NCBI GenBank assembly: GCA_035252155.1
Contig: DATFDL010000380.1
Coordinates: forward strand, 1 to 33,812
DNA: 33,812 nucleotides
Origin: JAICLL01 sp035252155
Lineage (GTDB): Bacteria; Planctomycetota; Planctomycetia; Pirellulales; JAICIG01
Direction of reading: 5' to 3'
The translations under genes and the position numbers were made by a program. Under the pieces are notes generated by a model that searched no databases, was not told where the DNA came from, and saw only the letters and a list, made by a program, of their open reading frames with translations. Shown here in pieces: positions 23,577-31,686 of the stretch (its first letter is position 1; each line of letters starts with the position of its first letter).

Positions 23577-23758
23577 TCACGCTGTTCTTCGTCGACTTGA
23601 CGGCGAATGTATCCGCTCAGCCACCAGCCCCAAACCACATAGTGCAGCGCCGCGACGCCAAAGATGACACCCGCGGCGATGGCCGCCGGCAAAATGGCGC
23701 CGCTCGTCAATACGTACAAAACGGCAAAGACCAGCAACGCCAGACCCAAAGCCAGCAA
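23561..23758 (-). CDS. Small two-helix membrane protein
   Basis: 65 residues from the TTG at 23758, the first start codon in the frame; no Shine-Dalgarno sequence is visible. Two hydrophobic stretches (about residues 2-17 and 24-48) are followed by a charged tail GYIRRQVDEEQRE, a pattern typical of genuine small inner-membrane proteins. I do not recognise a family. The last codons (KPPR and the stop TAG) fall in the repeat element at 23486-23576, so the original 3' end may have been replaced by it. It lies downstream of mqnD on the same strand, separated by a heptad array. Confidence 0.55.
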   Translation of the reverse strand: MLALGLALLVFAVLYVLTSGAILPAAIAAGVIFGVAALHYVVWGWWLSGYIRRQVDEEQREKPPR

Positions 23759-23780
23759 AATCGGCAGGCAAGAGATCGGA

Positions 23781-23879
23781 TTTTGGATTTTCGATTTTGG
23801 ATTTTCGATTGCTCAAGCCTCCGCTCGTGAACGCCGATGCTCAATTTCAAATCCAAAATCGAAAATCCAAAATCCAAAA
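23781..23879. repeat. AT-rich heptanucleotide array, inverted pair
   Basis: TTTTGGA and TTTTCGA alternate twice at 23781-23808. The inverse units TCCAAAA, TCGAAAA, TCCAAAA and TCCAAAA occupy 23852-23879, directly abutting the mqnD stop. The two arms can pair over about 28 bases around a 43-base loop. Composition is far more AT-rich than the surroundings. Confidence 0.8.
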
Positions 23880-23880
23880 T

Positions 23881-24726
23881 TCACTTGGTGTATTCCGGCA
23901 CGACGAGCTTGGGAATCGCTCCGGCCGCATGCCCGCGAGCCAATAACTCAGCAACTGCCTCGCGGCCGCTCGGACCAAAATCGAGCGTCCAATCGTTCAC
24001 ATACATGCCGATGAACGTGTCGGCCTGATTACGGTCCAGGTCACGGCCATAGGCCAGGGCATAGTCGAGCGCTTCGGAGCGGTGCTCCAAGCCGTAGCGA
24101 ATGCTTTCCCTGAGCAGCCGCGTAACATCGCGCATAACCTGCGGACCAAGGTCCTTGCGGACGCCGTTGGCGCCTAATGGCAACGGCAGCCCGGTCTGTT
24201 GGTGCCACCATTGACCCGTGTCGACCACCAGGTGCAACCGCCGCTGGCCATAGGTGAGCTGTCCTTCGTGGATGATCAACCCGGCGTCCACGCGCTGCCC
24301 TTGATATTCGCCCGCTTCGACGGCGTCGAGAATGCGATCGAAGGGAACTAAGACGTACGGAAACGCCTCGCCCAGGCAAAGCCGCAGCGCCAGAAACGCG
24401 GTGGTCAATTTGCCCGGCACGGCGATTATCTTGCCGCGCAGCTCCGCCAGCGATCGCGGCTCGCGAGCCACGACCATCGGTCCATATCGGTCACCCATGC
24501 TGGCCCCGCACGGGCAAAGCACATAGCGGTCGGTCAAAGAGGCATAGGCGTGCAGGCTAAGGGCGGTCAGCTCTAGCTCGCCGGCAAACGCTCGTTGGTT
24601 GAGCGTTTCGATATCAACCAGCTCGTGACGGAATTCATAGTCGCCCGTGTCGATCTTGCCGTTGGCCAGGGCATGAAACATGAAGGCATCGTCGGGGTCG
24701 GGTGAGTGGCCTACGCGAATGAGCAT
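23881..24726 (-). CDS. mqnD: 1,4-dihydroxy-6-naphthoate synthase (menaquinone, futalosine pathway)
   Basis: 281 residues, normal for the family. MqnD cleaves cyclic dehypoxanthine futalosine to 1,4-dihydroxy-6-naphthoate in the futalosine route to menaquinone, in the cytoplasm. The signature GHSPDPDDAFMFHAL at the N-terminus is diagnostic, and the periplasmic-binding-protein-like fold follows. IIHEGQLTY (H153) corresponds to the conserved histidine proposed as the base. NGVRKDLG and IGMYVNDWTLDFG near the end are also family features. The partner genes mqnA, mqnB and mqnC are not in the window. The start ATG at 24726 has no clear ribosome site; its upstream flank is a GGTTCAG array. Confidence 0.95.
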   Translation of the reverse strand: MLIRVGHSPDPDDAFMFHALANGKIDTGDYEFRHELVDIETLNQRAFAGELELTALSLHAYASLTDRYVLCPCGASMGDRYGPMVVAREPRSLAELRGKIIAVPGKLTTAFLALRLCLGEAFPYVLVPFDRILDAVEAGEYQGQRVDAGLIIHEGQLTYGQRRLHLVVDTGQWWHQQTGLPLPLGANGVRKDLGPQVMRDVTRLLRESIRYGLEHRSEALDYALAYGRDLDRNQADTFIGMYVNDWTLDFGPSGREAVAELLARGHAAGAIPKLVVPEYTK

Positions 24727-24731
24727 AAGAG

Positions 24732-24946
24732 GGTTCAGGGTTCGCGGAACGGTTCAGGGTTCAGGGTTCAGATTCCTCGGACCTTGCGGCTGGACAATCT
24801 GATGACCGGCTGAACCCTCAGCGAATTAACACGCGACATGATAGGCCGCCGCAGGGCAGACGGTCAAACGAGGGGCAGCGGCGACGAGTGCCGGGCGGCA
24901 CCGACGTTCGGCGTTCACGAAAATGCTGAACCCTGAACCCCGAACC
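24732..24946. repeat. GGTTCAG heptanucleotide arrays, inverted pair
   Basis: Units GGTTCAG, GGTTCGC and then GGTTCAG three times lie at 24732-24771. The inverse CTGAACC, CTGAACC, CCGAACC is at 24926-24946, with one more CTGAACC near 24810. The right array starts about five bases after the fliS stop on the minus strand. The 150 bases between hold no gene. Confidence 0.78.
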
Positions 24947-24951
24947 CTTTT

Positions 24952-25401
24952 TTACGCTTCGAGCGCGAAGCCACTGGAAACCGGCGGGATTAAAAGCCCG
25001 TGCGGAGCGGGCACATTGCCCTGCGTCGCCAGCCTTTCGCACACTTGTCGCCATGTCTCGCGCTCGATTTCGAGCAATCGCATGGCTTCGGCCAGCTTGC
25101 CGGCGTCGCGTTTCATGCCCGCTTCGACCAACGTGCGGAAGACAAAACGGTAGACGCTCGATACATTTTCGACCAGCGCTGGGGCAAGCTCGGGCTTCAG
25201 CGCGCGCAACAGCTCTGTGACAATGCGCTGGCAGCCGATGACCGCTTCGCCCCCCTCATAGATGCGCCCCTCGCGCCAGTGATCGGCTGCCTGCCGCCCA
25301 TAACGCAACGCACCTTCGAGCAGCATCAGTTGCAATTTTTGGGGCGTCGCGGTGAGAACTTGCGTCTCGAAATACGTATCGCGGGGCTTGTTGTACGTCA
25401 T
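24952..25401 (-). CDS. fliS: Flagellar secretion chaperone FliS
   Basis: 149 residues. FliS is a small helical cytoplasmic chaperone that binds the C-terminal helix of flagellin and keeps it unfolded until export. The N-terminal segment YNKPRDTYFETQVLTATPQKLQLMLLEGAL matches the FliS pattern (Y-x-x-x-x-V-x-T-A-x-P-x-x-L-x-x-M-L-x-x-A), and the helix with YRFVFRTLVEAGMKRD is consistent with the family. The tail of about 20 residues (NVPAPHGLLIPP onward) is longer than in the shortest members. GGAG lies nine bases before the ATG. It follows fliD after 61 bases and closes the flagellar block. Confidence 0.92.
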   Translation of the reverse strand: MTYNKPRDTYFETQVLTATPQKLQLMLLEGALRYGRQAADHWREGRIYEGGEAVIGCQRIVTELLRALKPELAPALVENVSSVYRFVFRTLVEAGMKRDAGKLAEAMRLLEIERETWRQVCERLATQGNVPAPHGLLIPPVSSGFALEA

Positions 25402-25462
25402 GGTGCTTCACTCCGTTGCGGGGTCGATGACCAGAATTCTCACGAATTCTGCTACCACGATG

Positions 25463-28303
25463 CTAACCGAAGAGCGTGCCGCCCGATCCGCCAGACCCGC
25501 CGGAGCTGCTCGAGCTTCCGCCCGAGTTCGCGGCATAGGCGCTATTGAAGTTGGCTAGGTTGGAAAGCTGACCCAACATGCCCTGCTGGTTCTGGATGGT
25601 CGAAAGGGCCTTCTCCATATTGTTGAATTCTTGCAGAAGCACGGCCTTCTTGGCGTCGATCTGCGAATTCAAAAAGCTGATCTGGCTTTGCTGATCGGTG
25701 ATCTCTTGATTGATCGTGTTGACGTTCTGCTGAATTGTGCCGGTGACCTGATCGGTGGCCCCTTTCAAGGCCGTGGTCAATTGGGCAGCCATGCCGGTGG
25801 TGGCATTACCAATAAAGTCAGCCACGCCGGCGGGGTCGGCCGCTACGGCGGCCGCCAGCGCGTTGCTGTCGACGCTGAGCTGGCCGCCCGAAAGCGTGAC
25901 GCCCATCTGCATCAGGCTGCGCGTCTTGTCGCTGGTGCTGCCGGCAACGCCGGTGACCAGGTTCAGGACCGAGTTGTAGATGTTTTCGACGGTGATATTG
26001 CCGAATAGCGGCCCAGATTTTTGCGTGGTCGGATCGTACGAGTCGTTCTGCGAGATGGCGCTGCTGACCTTATTAAAATCGGCCACGAAGTTCTGAATGG
26101 TCGACACCAGCGACTGATTGTCCTGGCCGACGGTCACGGTAATGGGAGTGCTACTGGCTCCCGTGACGGTGAGCGACAGCCCCGGCAACACGTTGCTGAA
26201 CGTATTTGTCGACGAGGTGAACAACAAGCTGCTTCCGCTTCCGCCGCTGCCGACTTGCAGCACGGCGTCGGCCGCCGGCGTGAGCGTCGAAAGCGACAGG
26301 CCGGTCGCGCCGGTGTCGATCAACAGCCGCCCGGCGATGCCGGAATTTGTGCTGCCGATCATCAGGTGATAGGGCTGCGACGAGCTGCCGTCGTTGAGAA
26401 GGTTGGTGGTGACTGGCGCGCCGGAAGTTAGGAAATCCTGCTCAACCTGGGTGAGCGTGTCGTTCGGGCCGACGGTTACCGAATACCGATACGCGCCGTT
26501 GATTTGCCCCGACACCGCCGTGCCTGCGATCTTTAGCCCGGCCGCCGCCGTGCCGGTTTGATCGGCCACCTGCATCGTTCCGCCGCCCCCGGCGGTGTCG
26601 GTCAGCAAGATGCCATCGCCGTTGGCATTGATTGAGGCGCTGACGCCGACGCCCGACGTGTTGATGGCGTTGATCACATCGCCGACGGTTTGAATGCTGC
26701 TCAGTGTGGTGTCGATGATGGCCGTCTTGCCCTTGCTGTCGGTGATCTGAAACGTGCCGTTGTTAATGCCCGTGCCGCCGTTGAGCTGCGAGAGCTGCGT
26801 ATTTTCGCTGATATAGCGCTGGTTCAGGTCGCCGCTGTTGACACTGTTGGCCGCCACGTTGGCGGCGATGTGCAAATTGGCCGCGGTGGTGCCGCCGCCC
26901 GAGTCAGCAATAATCAGGTTCGACGTCGTCTTGCCAGTGGTGTCGTTGATGAGAATGCCGTCGTCCGCGGCGTTAACGGTGGCATTGAGACCCAATCCCG
27001 CGCCGTTGATCGCCGTAATGACGTCGGCGAGTGTATTGGCGCCGCTGAGATTGATGGTCGCGGTGGCGCCGCTGCGATCGGTAAGCTGCACCGAGCCGGG
27101 CGTGGTAATGCCCGCCCCGCCGTTGACGTCTTGCAACAGCACCGTATCCAGCCCTGAAATGACCCGCTTACCGGTCAGCACGCCGCCGCCTTGTTCGGTG
27201 CCCAAGATGCCCAGGTCTTTGGCGGCGTTGCTGCCGTTGAGCGCCGCGACGGTCAGCGTGCCCGCTCCGCCGCTGGTGTCGGTCAGCACCAGGTGCGTGC
27301 CTGAAATTGTGGCGGTCAGCTTGCCGCCGTTTTGACTGTTGTTGTTGATGTCGTCGAGCACGTTTTGCAGTGTCGAGGCCGAGCCGAGGCTGATATCGAA
27401 GCTGCTGCCGTTCTTCAGCGTGATCTGAAAGTCGGGCACGCCCTTGTCCCGTCGCACGCCGTTGTCGTCGTTCAAAAACGAAAGCGGAGTGCTGCCGTTA
27501 AGGCTGACGACGCTGGTTCCTGTTAGCGTGTTCGCGGCCACCGATCCCGCAATACCTAGATTGGCGGCGGTCGTCCCGCCGGCGATATCCTGCACAATCA
27601 GATTGCTGCTGGTCGATCCCGACTTATCAGTGATCACCAGCCCATCGCCGCTGATCGAAGCCTGCACGTGAATTCCCGCTGTCGTGTTGATGTCGTTGAC
27701 GACGTCATCGACCGTTCGGGCGGCGGTGAGATCGACGGTGGCAGAGGCTCCGCTGCGGTCGGTGATGCTGATCTTGCCGCGGGTCACGCCCGAACCGCCG
27801 TTGAGCTGGGCCAGCGCGGTCGGCGAATTGACGAATCCGCCCAGCTTGACCAGTACGGTCCCACCGCCCACCGGCGTGTTATTGCTGTCGGGAAACCCGT
27901 TCGAGAGGAATTCCTCAGTTTGCGCCTGCACGACGGGCGTGACCAGGTAGCTGGCCAAGGGGGCGCTCGAGGTGGCGGTGCCGGTGATGGCCGACGTGTT
28001 CGAGCTGCTGACGGTGCGCGCCGCGAGCACGTTTTGGCTCGATAGCGCCTGGCTGTCGCCCTGCAACGCCAAGAGCGCGGCCGAGAGCGAGGTGAGCGCG
28101 GTTTGCTGATCGGTTTCAGTGGTGATCAGATTGTTCAGATCGGTCACCGGCTGTTGATCGAACGTCAACAGCGCGCTGATGATATTGTTGACCGGCAGGC
28201 CGCTGATCAGGCCGGTTCCGGCGGTAACAAGCCCCTGGCCGGTGCTCAGCCCCGAGCTAATCGCGGAGCTGCCAGAGCCAATGCCGGAACTGATGCTTGA
28301 CAT
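25463..28303 (-). CDS. fliD: Flagellar filament cap protein FliD, enlarged with four internal repeats
   Basis: 946 residues; typical FliD has 400-650. The conserved N-terminal part is GTGLISGLPVNNIISALLTFDQQPVTDLNNLI (residues 29-60), with a coiled-coil-forming helix to about 95. The C-terminal FliD domain includes DFNKVSSAISQNDSYDPTTQ and a long terminal coiled coil rich in Gln and Asn (about 860-925). Between them lie four copies of a roughly 110-residue module (about 157-266, 267-381, 382-496, 497-606), each with pattern LNGGxGI...ITDxxGxxAxIDL...VxDVINAIN...DGILLTDTxGG...AANLGIAG, corresponding to the flagellin hook IN motif. FliD caps the growing filament and helps flagellin fold as it leaves the channel. 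The extra modules would be exposed on the outside. The tail is Ser/Gly-rich. Confidence 0.95.
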   Translation of the reverse strand: MSSISSGIGSGSSAISSGLSTGQGLVTAGTGLISGLPVNNIISALLTFDQQPVTDLNNLITTETDQQTALTSLSAALLALQGDSQALSSQNVLAARTVSSSNTSAITGTATSSAPLASYLVTPVVQAQTEEFLSNGFPDSNNTPVGGGTVLVKLGGFVNSPTALAQLNGGSGVTRGKISITDRSGASATVDLTAARTVDDVVNDINTTAGIHVQASISGDGLVITDKSGSTSSNLIVQDIAGGTTAANLGIAGSVAANTLTGTSVVSLNGSTPLSFLNDDNGVRRDKGVPDFQITLKNGSSFDISLGSASTLQNVLDDINNNSQNGGKLTATISGTHLVLTDTSGGAGTLTVAALNGSNAAKDLGILGTEQGGGVLTGKRVISGLDTVLLQDVNGGAGITTPGSVQLTDRSGATATINLSGANTLADVITAINGAGLGLNATVNAADDGILINDTTGKTTSNLIIADSGGGTTAANLHIAANVAANSVNSGDLNQRYISENTQLSQLNGGTGINNGTFQITDSKGKTAIIDTTLSSIQTVGDVINAINTSGVGVSASINANGDGILLTDTAGGGGTMQVADQTGTAAAGLKIAGTAVSGQINGAYRYSVTVGPNDTLTQVEQDFLTSGAPVTTNLLNDGSSSQPYHLMIGSTNSGIAGRLLIDTGATGLSLSTLTPAADAVLQVGSGGSGSSLLFTSSTNTFSNVLPGLSLTVTGASSTPITVTVGQDNQSLVSTIQNFVADFNKVSSAISQNDSYDPTTQKSGPLFGNITVENIYNSVLNLVTGVAGSTSDKTRSLMQMGVTLSGGQLSVDSNALAAAVAADPAGVADFIGNATTGMAAQLTTALKGATDQVTGTIQQNVNTINQEITDQQSQISFLNSQIDAKKAVLLQEFNNMEKALSTIQNQQGMLGQLSNLANFNSAYAANSGGSSSSSGGSGGSGGTLFG

Positions 28304-28335
28304 GATCGACGAGCTTTACCGTCCGGGGACGATCT

Positions 28336-28361
28336 GTAGGGAACGCCCTCAGTGGCGTTCC
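28336..28361 (+). repeat. GTAG-footed hairpin, CTCAGT loop variant
   Basis: GTAG at 28336, stem GGAACGCC / GGCGTTCC with loop CTCAGT, one base different from the CTCCGT seen at 1102 and 7054. It lies just upstream of fliD on the opposite strand sense. Confidence 0.7.
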
Positions 28362-28370
28362 AACAGCGGC

Positions 28371-28461
28371 GAAGCCGCCACGGTAGCTCCGACACTCCGT
28401 GGCGGAGCCTTGGCGGTCGCCAAGGGCGACCGCCATTCCCGTCACGGAGTGCCGGGGCTAC
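28371..28461 (+). repeat. 91-bp three-hairpin element (copy 2)
   Basis: GAAGCCGCCACG, then GTAG (28383-28386) with hairpin CTCCG...CGGAG, a central perfect 11-bp hairpin (28411-28421 with 28425-28435, loop AAG), and an inverted hairpin ending CTAC (28458-28461). It matches copy 1 at 23486-23576 read on the other strand. It occupies the spacer between the flagellin stop and the fliD start. Confidence 0.82.
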
Positions 28462-28537
28462 TTTACAAAATGACGGAGGGCATCGCACACTACGGGTTGT
28501 GCCGTGTGCGATGCCCACCCTATTCAGCTACGCTCGA

Positions 28538-31297
28538 CTATTGCCGCGGCAACAGCGCCAGCACGCTTTGCGGGCTGGAGTTGGCAATGGCCAACACGCT
28601 GGTGCCGGCCTGGATGAGCACTTGCGACCGGGTCAGGTTGGCGGTTTCGGCGGCGAAGTCGGTGTCTTGAATGCTGCTCTGGGCCGAAGTGACTTGCTCC
28701 AAGCTCGTCTGCTGGCTGGCGATGTTGCTCTGCAAGACGTTGGCCTGCAAGGCGCCGAGCTGGCCACGCAACGTGGCGATCTGGCTGATGGCCTGATCGA
28801 CGATGGCCGCGGCGGTGGTCAGGCTGGTGCTCGATAAGGTCTGGGTGCCGCCGGTGTGCAGGTCGTGCAAGGCGAAGTTGCCCGTCGTGCTGGAGTCACG
28901 GCCCAGCAGGTGCGTGTCGAGGGCCGTGATGTTGGCGTTGACCTGGTTTTGGAAGTTGACTTCCGGCCCGATCTGGAACAGAGCGCCGCCGGTCACGTTG
29001 AACTTGGCCGTGGTATTGGCCGGGGCGTTGGCGCCGGGCGTGGTGCTCGTGAAATTGGCGGCTGTGTTAAACGTCGTCACGTTGGCAGCCTCGTTCGTGC
29101 CCGTGCCGCCGGTGGCGGTAATCTGCACCTTGCTCGCAAAGCCGGGGTTGGTGGCCGTGAGCACCACGTTCTGACCGGCATACGGCGTGCTGCCGCTTCC
29201 GGCCGTGACGCTGGCGGCGACGCCCGTGGTCGTCGAGACGGCGTTAATGGCGTCGACCAGCACGCGGCTGTCGTTTTTCAGGTCGTTCACGTTGACGCTG
29301 ATCGTGGCGCTGCCCGTGGCGCCGGTGACTTTGAGCTGCAAGGTTTCGGTGTCGGTGCCCGAAGCCGTCAGGTTCGACAAGCCCGTTCCCCCCGCGCCGG
29401 CAATGGTGGTGGTGGCGGCGGTGGGCGGCGCCAGAGTGGGATTGGTATTGGCGGTGAAGGCCAGCGAACCATCGTTGTAGCTGATCACCGAGCCGCTGCC
29501 GGAAAATTGTCCGGTGCCAGCGCCGTCGGTGACTGTGCCGGCCACGTCGATGCCCGTGGTGGTCTGCTGCGTGGCCGCGCCATTGAATAAGGTAACGTCG
29601 GCTGAGTTCGTCGCGGAGAGGGCCTGGATCGAAAGCTTGGCGTTTGAGCCGTAGTCTTGGCTGGTGAGCGTAACATTGCCGCCCACTCCCGTGCCGCTGG
29701 CGGTGATGCCGGTCTCGCTCGTCACGGTATTGATGGCTCCGACCAAGGCCGAGCTGTTGTTGAGAATGGCGTCATTATTGACGCTGATCACGGCCTGGCC
29801 GAGGTCGCCAGTGATCTGCAGCGTGATCGAGTTCGACGTGCCGGTGGTGCCTTGCACGTTCGTCTCGGAACTGTTCAGCGTGGTGGCATCGGCATTCAGC
29901 GTGGTGTACGATCCGGTGGCGCCGTTGTTCAAGGCGTTTGCGGTCACAATCGAGCTGCTGCCGGTCGAGGTGTCGGTCAAAATAACGCTGGCGCCCAGGC
30001 TGGTGCCGCCGATGCCGTCGGTGCCCAGCTTGGCGATGATGCCCGTCTCGTTGCTCCGGGCATTGATGGCGTTGACAATGGTCGTACTGTCGTTGATGGC
30101 CTGCGTGTTGTCGAACGTGACGAAGACCGGCGAACCACCGGAGTTCTTGCTGCCCGTGAGCGAAAGCGTGGTGAGGTTGCCCACCGTGCCGGCGCCAACC
30201 GCGGTTCCCGCGGTGACGGTGACGGTGCCGCCCGCATGGTTCGAGGTGGTAAGGGCATTGATGCCCGAACCGTTCAAGTCGATCGAGGTCGCGCTGCCGC
30301 CTACCTTGAGCGAGTTGAACGAGACGTTGGTGCCGGCAGCCACGGCGATGACGCCCGTCTTGTTCGTAACTGCGTTGATTTGCGTGGCCAGATAAGTGGC
30401 CGCGGCGGCGTTGCCCGTATTGAGCGAACTGTTCTGCAGCGTGATGGTGGTCGAGGCGCCGGTAATGTCGTTATCGCCGATCGTAAGCGTCGTTGTGCCA
30501 GCTCCCGCGAGGCCCGTGAAGGCGGCGGCCGTGATGTCGACGTTGGTTGTTGTGGCGCGCGTCCCGTTGGCCCCACCCTTGACGCTCAGCGCTTCGATGC
30601 TGTTCTGCAAGCCCGAGCCGGCGTTGGGAGCGACGCCCAGCAAAGTGCTGGTGGCATGCGTCGAAGTGCCCAACGACAGGTTGTTCAACCCCGTGGCAGC
30701 CGTGTTCGAGAAGCCCACCAGGTTTACCTTGGCCTGCGTGGCGCTTTGGTTGATCTGCACGGCCACGTCGCTGTTGGGCGCGCCGGTGTGCAGAGCGGGG
30801 TTGAACGAGCTGACCTGAATGTCGGCGGTGCTGTTGAACACGTTGCCCAGCGTGCCCGCGATGTTGAAGGCCTTGCTGCCGTTGAGTAGCAAGTCGCCGC
30901 CGAACACCGTGGTTTGCCCGATGCGGTCGATCGACTCGATGGCCGAGTCGACCTGCACCTGGTTGGCCGCGATTTCGGACGACGAAATGGCGCCTTGGTT
31001 CGCCGATGCCTGCACCAGGCCGCGGATGTCGTTCAAGAGCGAGCTGACCTGGGCCAAGGCGGCGTCGGCCGTCTCGACGATGTTATTGGCCCGTTGGCTA
31101 TTGGTGATGGCCTGGTTGACCGTCACGACTTCGCTGCCCAGCACGCTGGCGGCGATCAAACCGCTGGGGTCGTCGGCGCCGGAGTTGATTCGCAAACCGG
31201 TCGAGAGCCGCTGGAGCGAGGTCTCCAACGACTGCTGATTGTTATACAGGTTCGTGCGCGCGGTGAGCGAAGCAATGTTCGTGTTGATACGGGTCAT
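28538..31297 (-). CDS. fliC: Giant flagellin, filament subunit
   Basis: 919 residues; most bacterial flagellins have 270-550. The N-terminal D0/D1 helices are complete (TRINTNIASLTARTNL, then SGLRINSGADDPSGLIAA with LSTGL before it, to about residue 140), and so are the C-terminal ones (residues about 835-919, with AISQIATLRGQLGALQANVLQ, DTDFAAETANLTRSQVLIQAGTSVL and final LALLPRQ). Between them is a roughly 690-residue Gly/Thr/Ala/Asn/Ser-rich surface region without cysteine. Copies of a module seen also in FliD recur there (INAxTxxTGVxA, then LTxTxxGSxxxIxV), matching the flagellin hook IN motif. Exported by the flagellar type III system, chaperoned by FliS and capped by FliD, both encoded just downstream. 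CsrA/FliW, encoded upstream, probably control its translation. Confidence 0.96.
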   Translation of the reverse strand: MTRINTNIASLTARTNLYNNQQSLETSLQRLSTGLRINSGADDPSGLIAASVLGSEVVTVNQAITNSQRANNIVETADAALAQVSSLLNDIRGLVQASANQGAISSSEIAANQVQVDSAIESIDRIGQTTVFGGDLLLNGSKAFNIAGTLGNVFNSTADIQVSSFNPALHTGAPNSDVAVQINQSATQAKVNLVGFSNTAATGLNNLSLGTSTHATSTLLGVAPNAGSGLQNSIEALSVKGGANGTRATTTNVDITAAAFTGLAGAGTTTLTIGDNDITGASTTITLQNSSLNTGNAAAATYLATQINAVTNKTGVIAVAAGTNVSFNSLKVGGSATSIDLNGSGINALTTSNHAGGTVTVTAGTAVGAGTVGNLTTLSLTGSKNSGGSPVFVTFDNTQAINDSTTIVNAINARSNETGIIAKLGTDGIGGTSLGASVILTDTSTGSSSIVTANALNNGATGSYTTLNADATTLNSSETNVQGTTGTSNSITLQITGDLGQAVISVNNDAILNNSSALVGAINTVTSETGITASGTGVGGNVTLTSQDYGSNAKLSIQALSATNSADVTLFNGAATQQTTTGIDVAGTVTDGAGTGQFSGSGSVISYNDGSLAFTANTNPTLAPPTAATTTIAGAGGTGLSNLTASGTDTETLQLKVTGATGSATISVNVNDLKNDSRVLVDAINAVSTTTGVAASVTAGSGSTPYAGQNVVLTATNPGFASKVQITATGGTGTNEAANVTTFNTAANFTSTTPGANAPANTTAKFNVTGGALFQIGPEVNFQNQVNANITALDTHLLGRDSSTTGNFALHDLHTGGTQTLSSTSLTTAAAIVDQAISQIATLRGQLGALQANVLQSNIASQQTSLEQVTSAQSSIQDTDFAAETANLTRSQVLIQAGTSVLAIANSSPQSVLALLPRQ

Positions 31298-31300
31298 CGG

Positions 31301-31313
31301 TTGGACACCCCAA
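31301..31313 (-). promoter_or_regulatory. Small hairpin holding the flagellin ribosome binding site
   Basis: On the minus strand TTGG and CCAA pair around GGTGT just before CCG-ATG. The Shine-Dalgarno-like GGGGTG is inside this stem-loop. CsrA normally needs GGA in a loop and this reads GGGG, so binding here is only possible, not shown. Confidence 0.3.
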
Positions 31314-31435
31314 TTTGTCTTGTGGGAGGGACTTGGCCCAAGCCTGGCGGGGCGGTGGGAAGCGTTTCATCCCGACCGGCCCGCCGCGCGTTTATGGGTC
31401 TGCGGCTTGGACCTTCTTGGTATCTCTAAAGGGCA

Positions 31436-31443
31436 CTATCGGC
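31436..31443 (-). promoter_or_regulatory. Weak sigma-28-like -10 box upstream of flagellin
   Basis: GCCGATAG on the minus strand matches seven of eight positions of the flagellar sigma factor -10 box GCCGATAA, about 140 bases before the flagellin ATG. No TAAA-type -35 element is found 15 bases upstream, so confidence is low. Confidence 0.25.
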
Positions 31444-31543
31444 AGCGCAGCCGCGCCACCTTGGCGAAAATGGGAAGAAAGTCGGTGGATTCCAGAGGGG
31501 TGGGCACTGAATGGTCGGCCCAGGCGTTACAACCGTGCCAAAA

Positions 31544-31686
31544 GGGGTCGGAGGGCAGAGGTCGGAGGCCAGGGGAAGAAGAGAGGCCAGAGGTAAGGGA
31601 CTTGCGTTTTCCCTGGCCCCTGGCCTCCGGCCTCTGACCTCTTTCACTCTTCCCTGGCCTCTGGCCTCCGACCTCTGACCTCTTTT
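31544..31686. repeat. Heptanucleotide array, inverted pair, partly inside csrA
   Basis: Forward units GGGGTCG, GAGGGCA, GAGGTCG, GAGGCCA, later GAGGCCA and GAGGTAA (31544-31600). Inverse units CCCCTGG, CCTCCGG, CCTCTGA, then CCTCTGG, CCTCCGA, CCTCTGA, CCTCTTT (about 31616-31686). The right arm runs over the last 14 codons of csrA. Confidence 0.8.

Larger units (their letters stand above)
31298..31643. other. Flagellin leader region and csrA 3' repeats
   Basis: Holds the flagellin ribosome site in a small hairpin (31301-31313), a weak sigma-28-like box at 31436-31443, and part of the heptad array. No further gene seen. Confidence 0.5.

Noticed and set aside
28856..30889. Several long plus-strand frames across flagellin, and similar ones across fliD
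   Set aside because: The Gly/Thr/Ala-rich repeats leave the opposite strand open; the frames lack starts with ribosome sites and the minus-strand proteins are clearly real.
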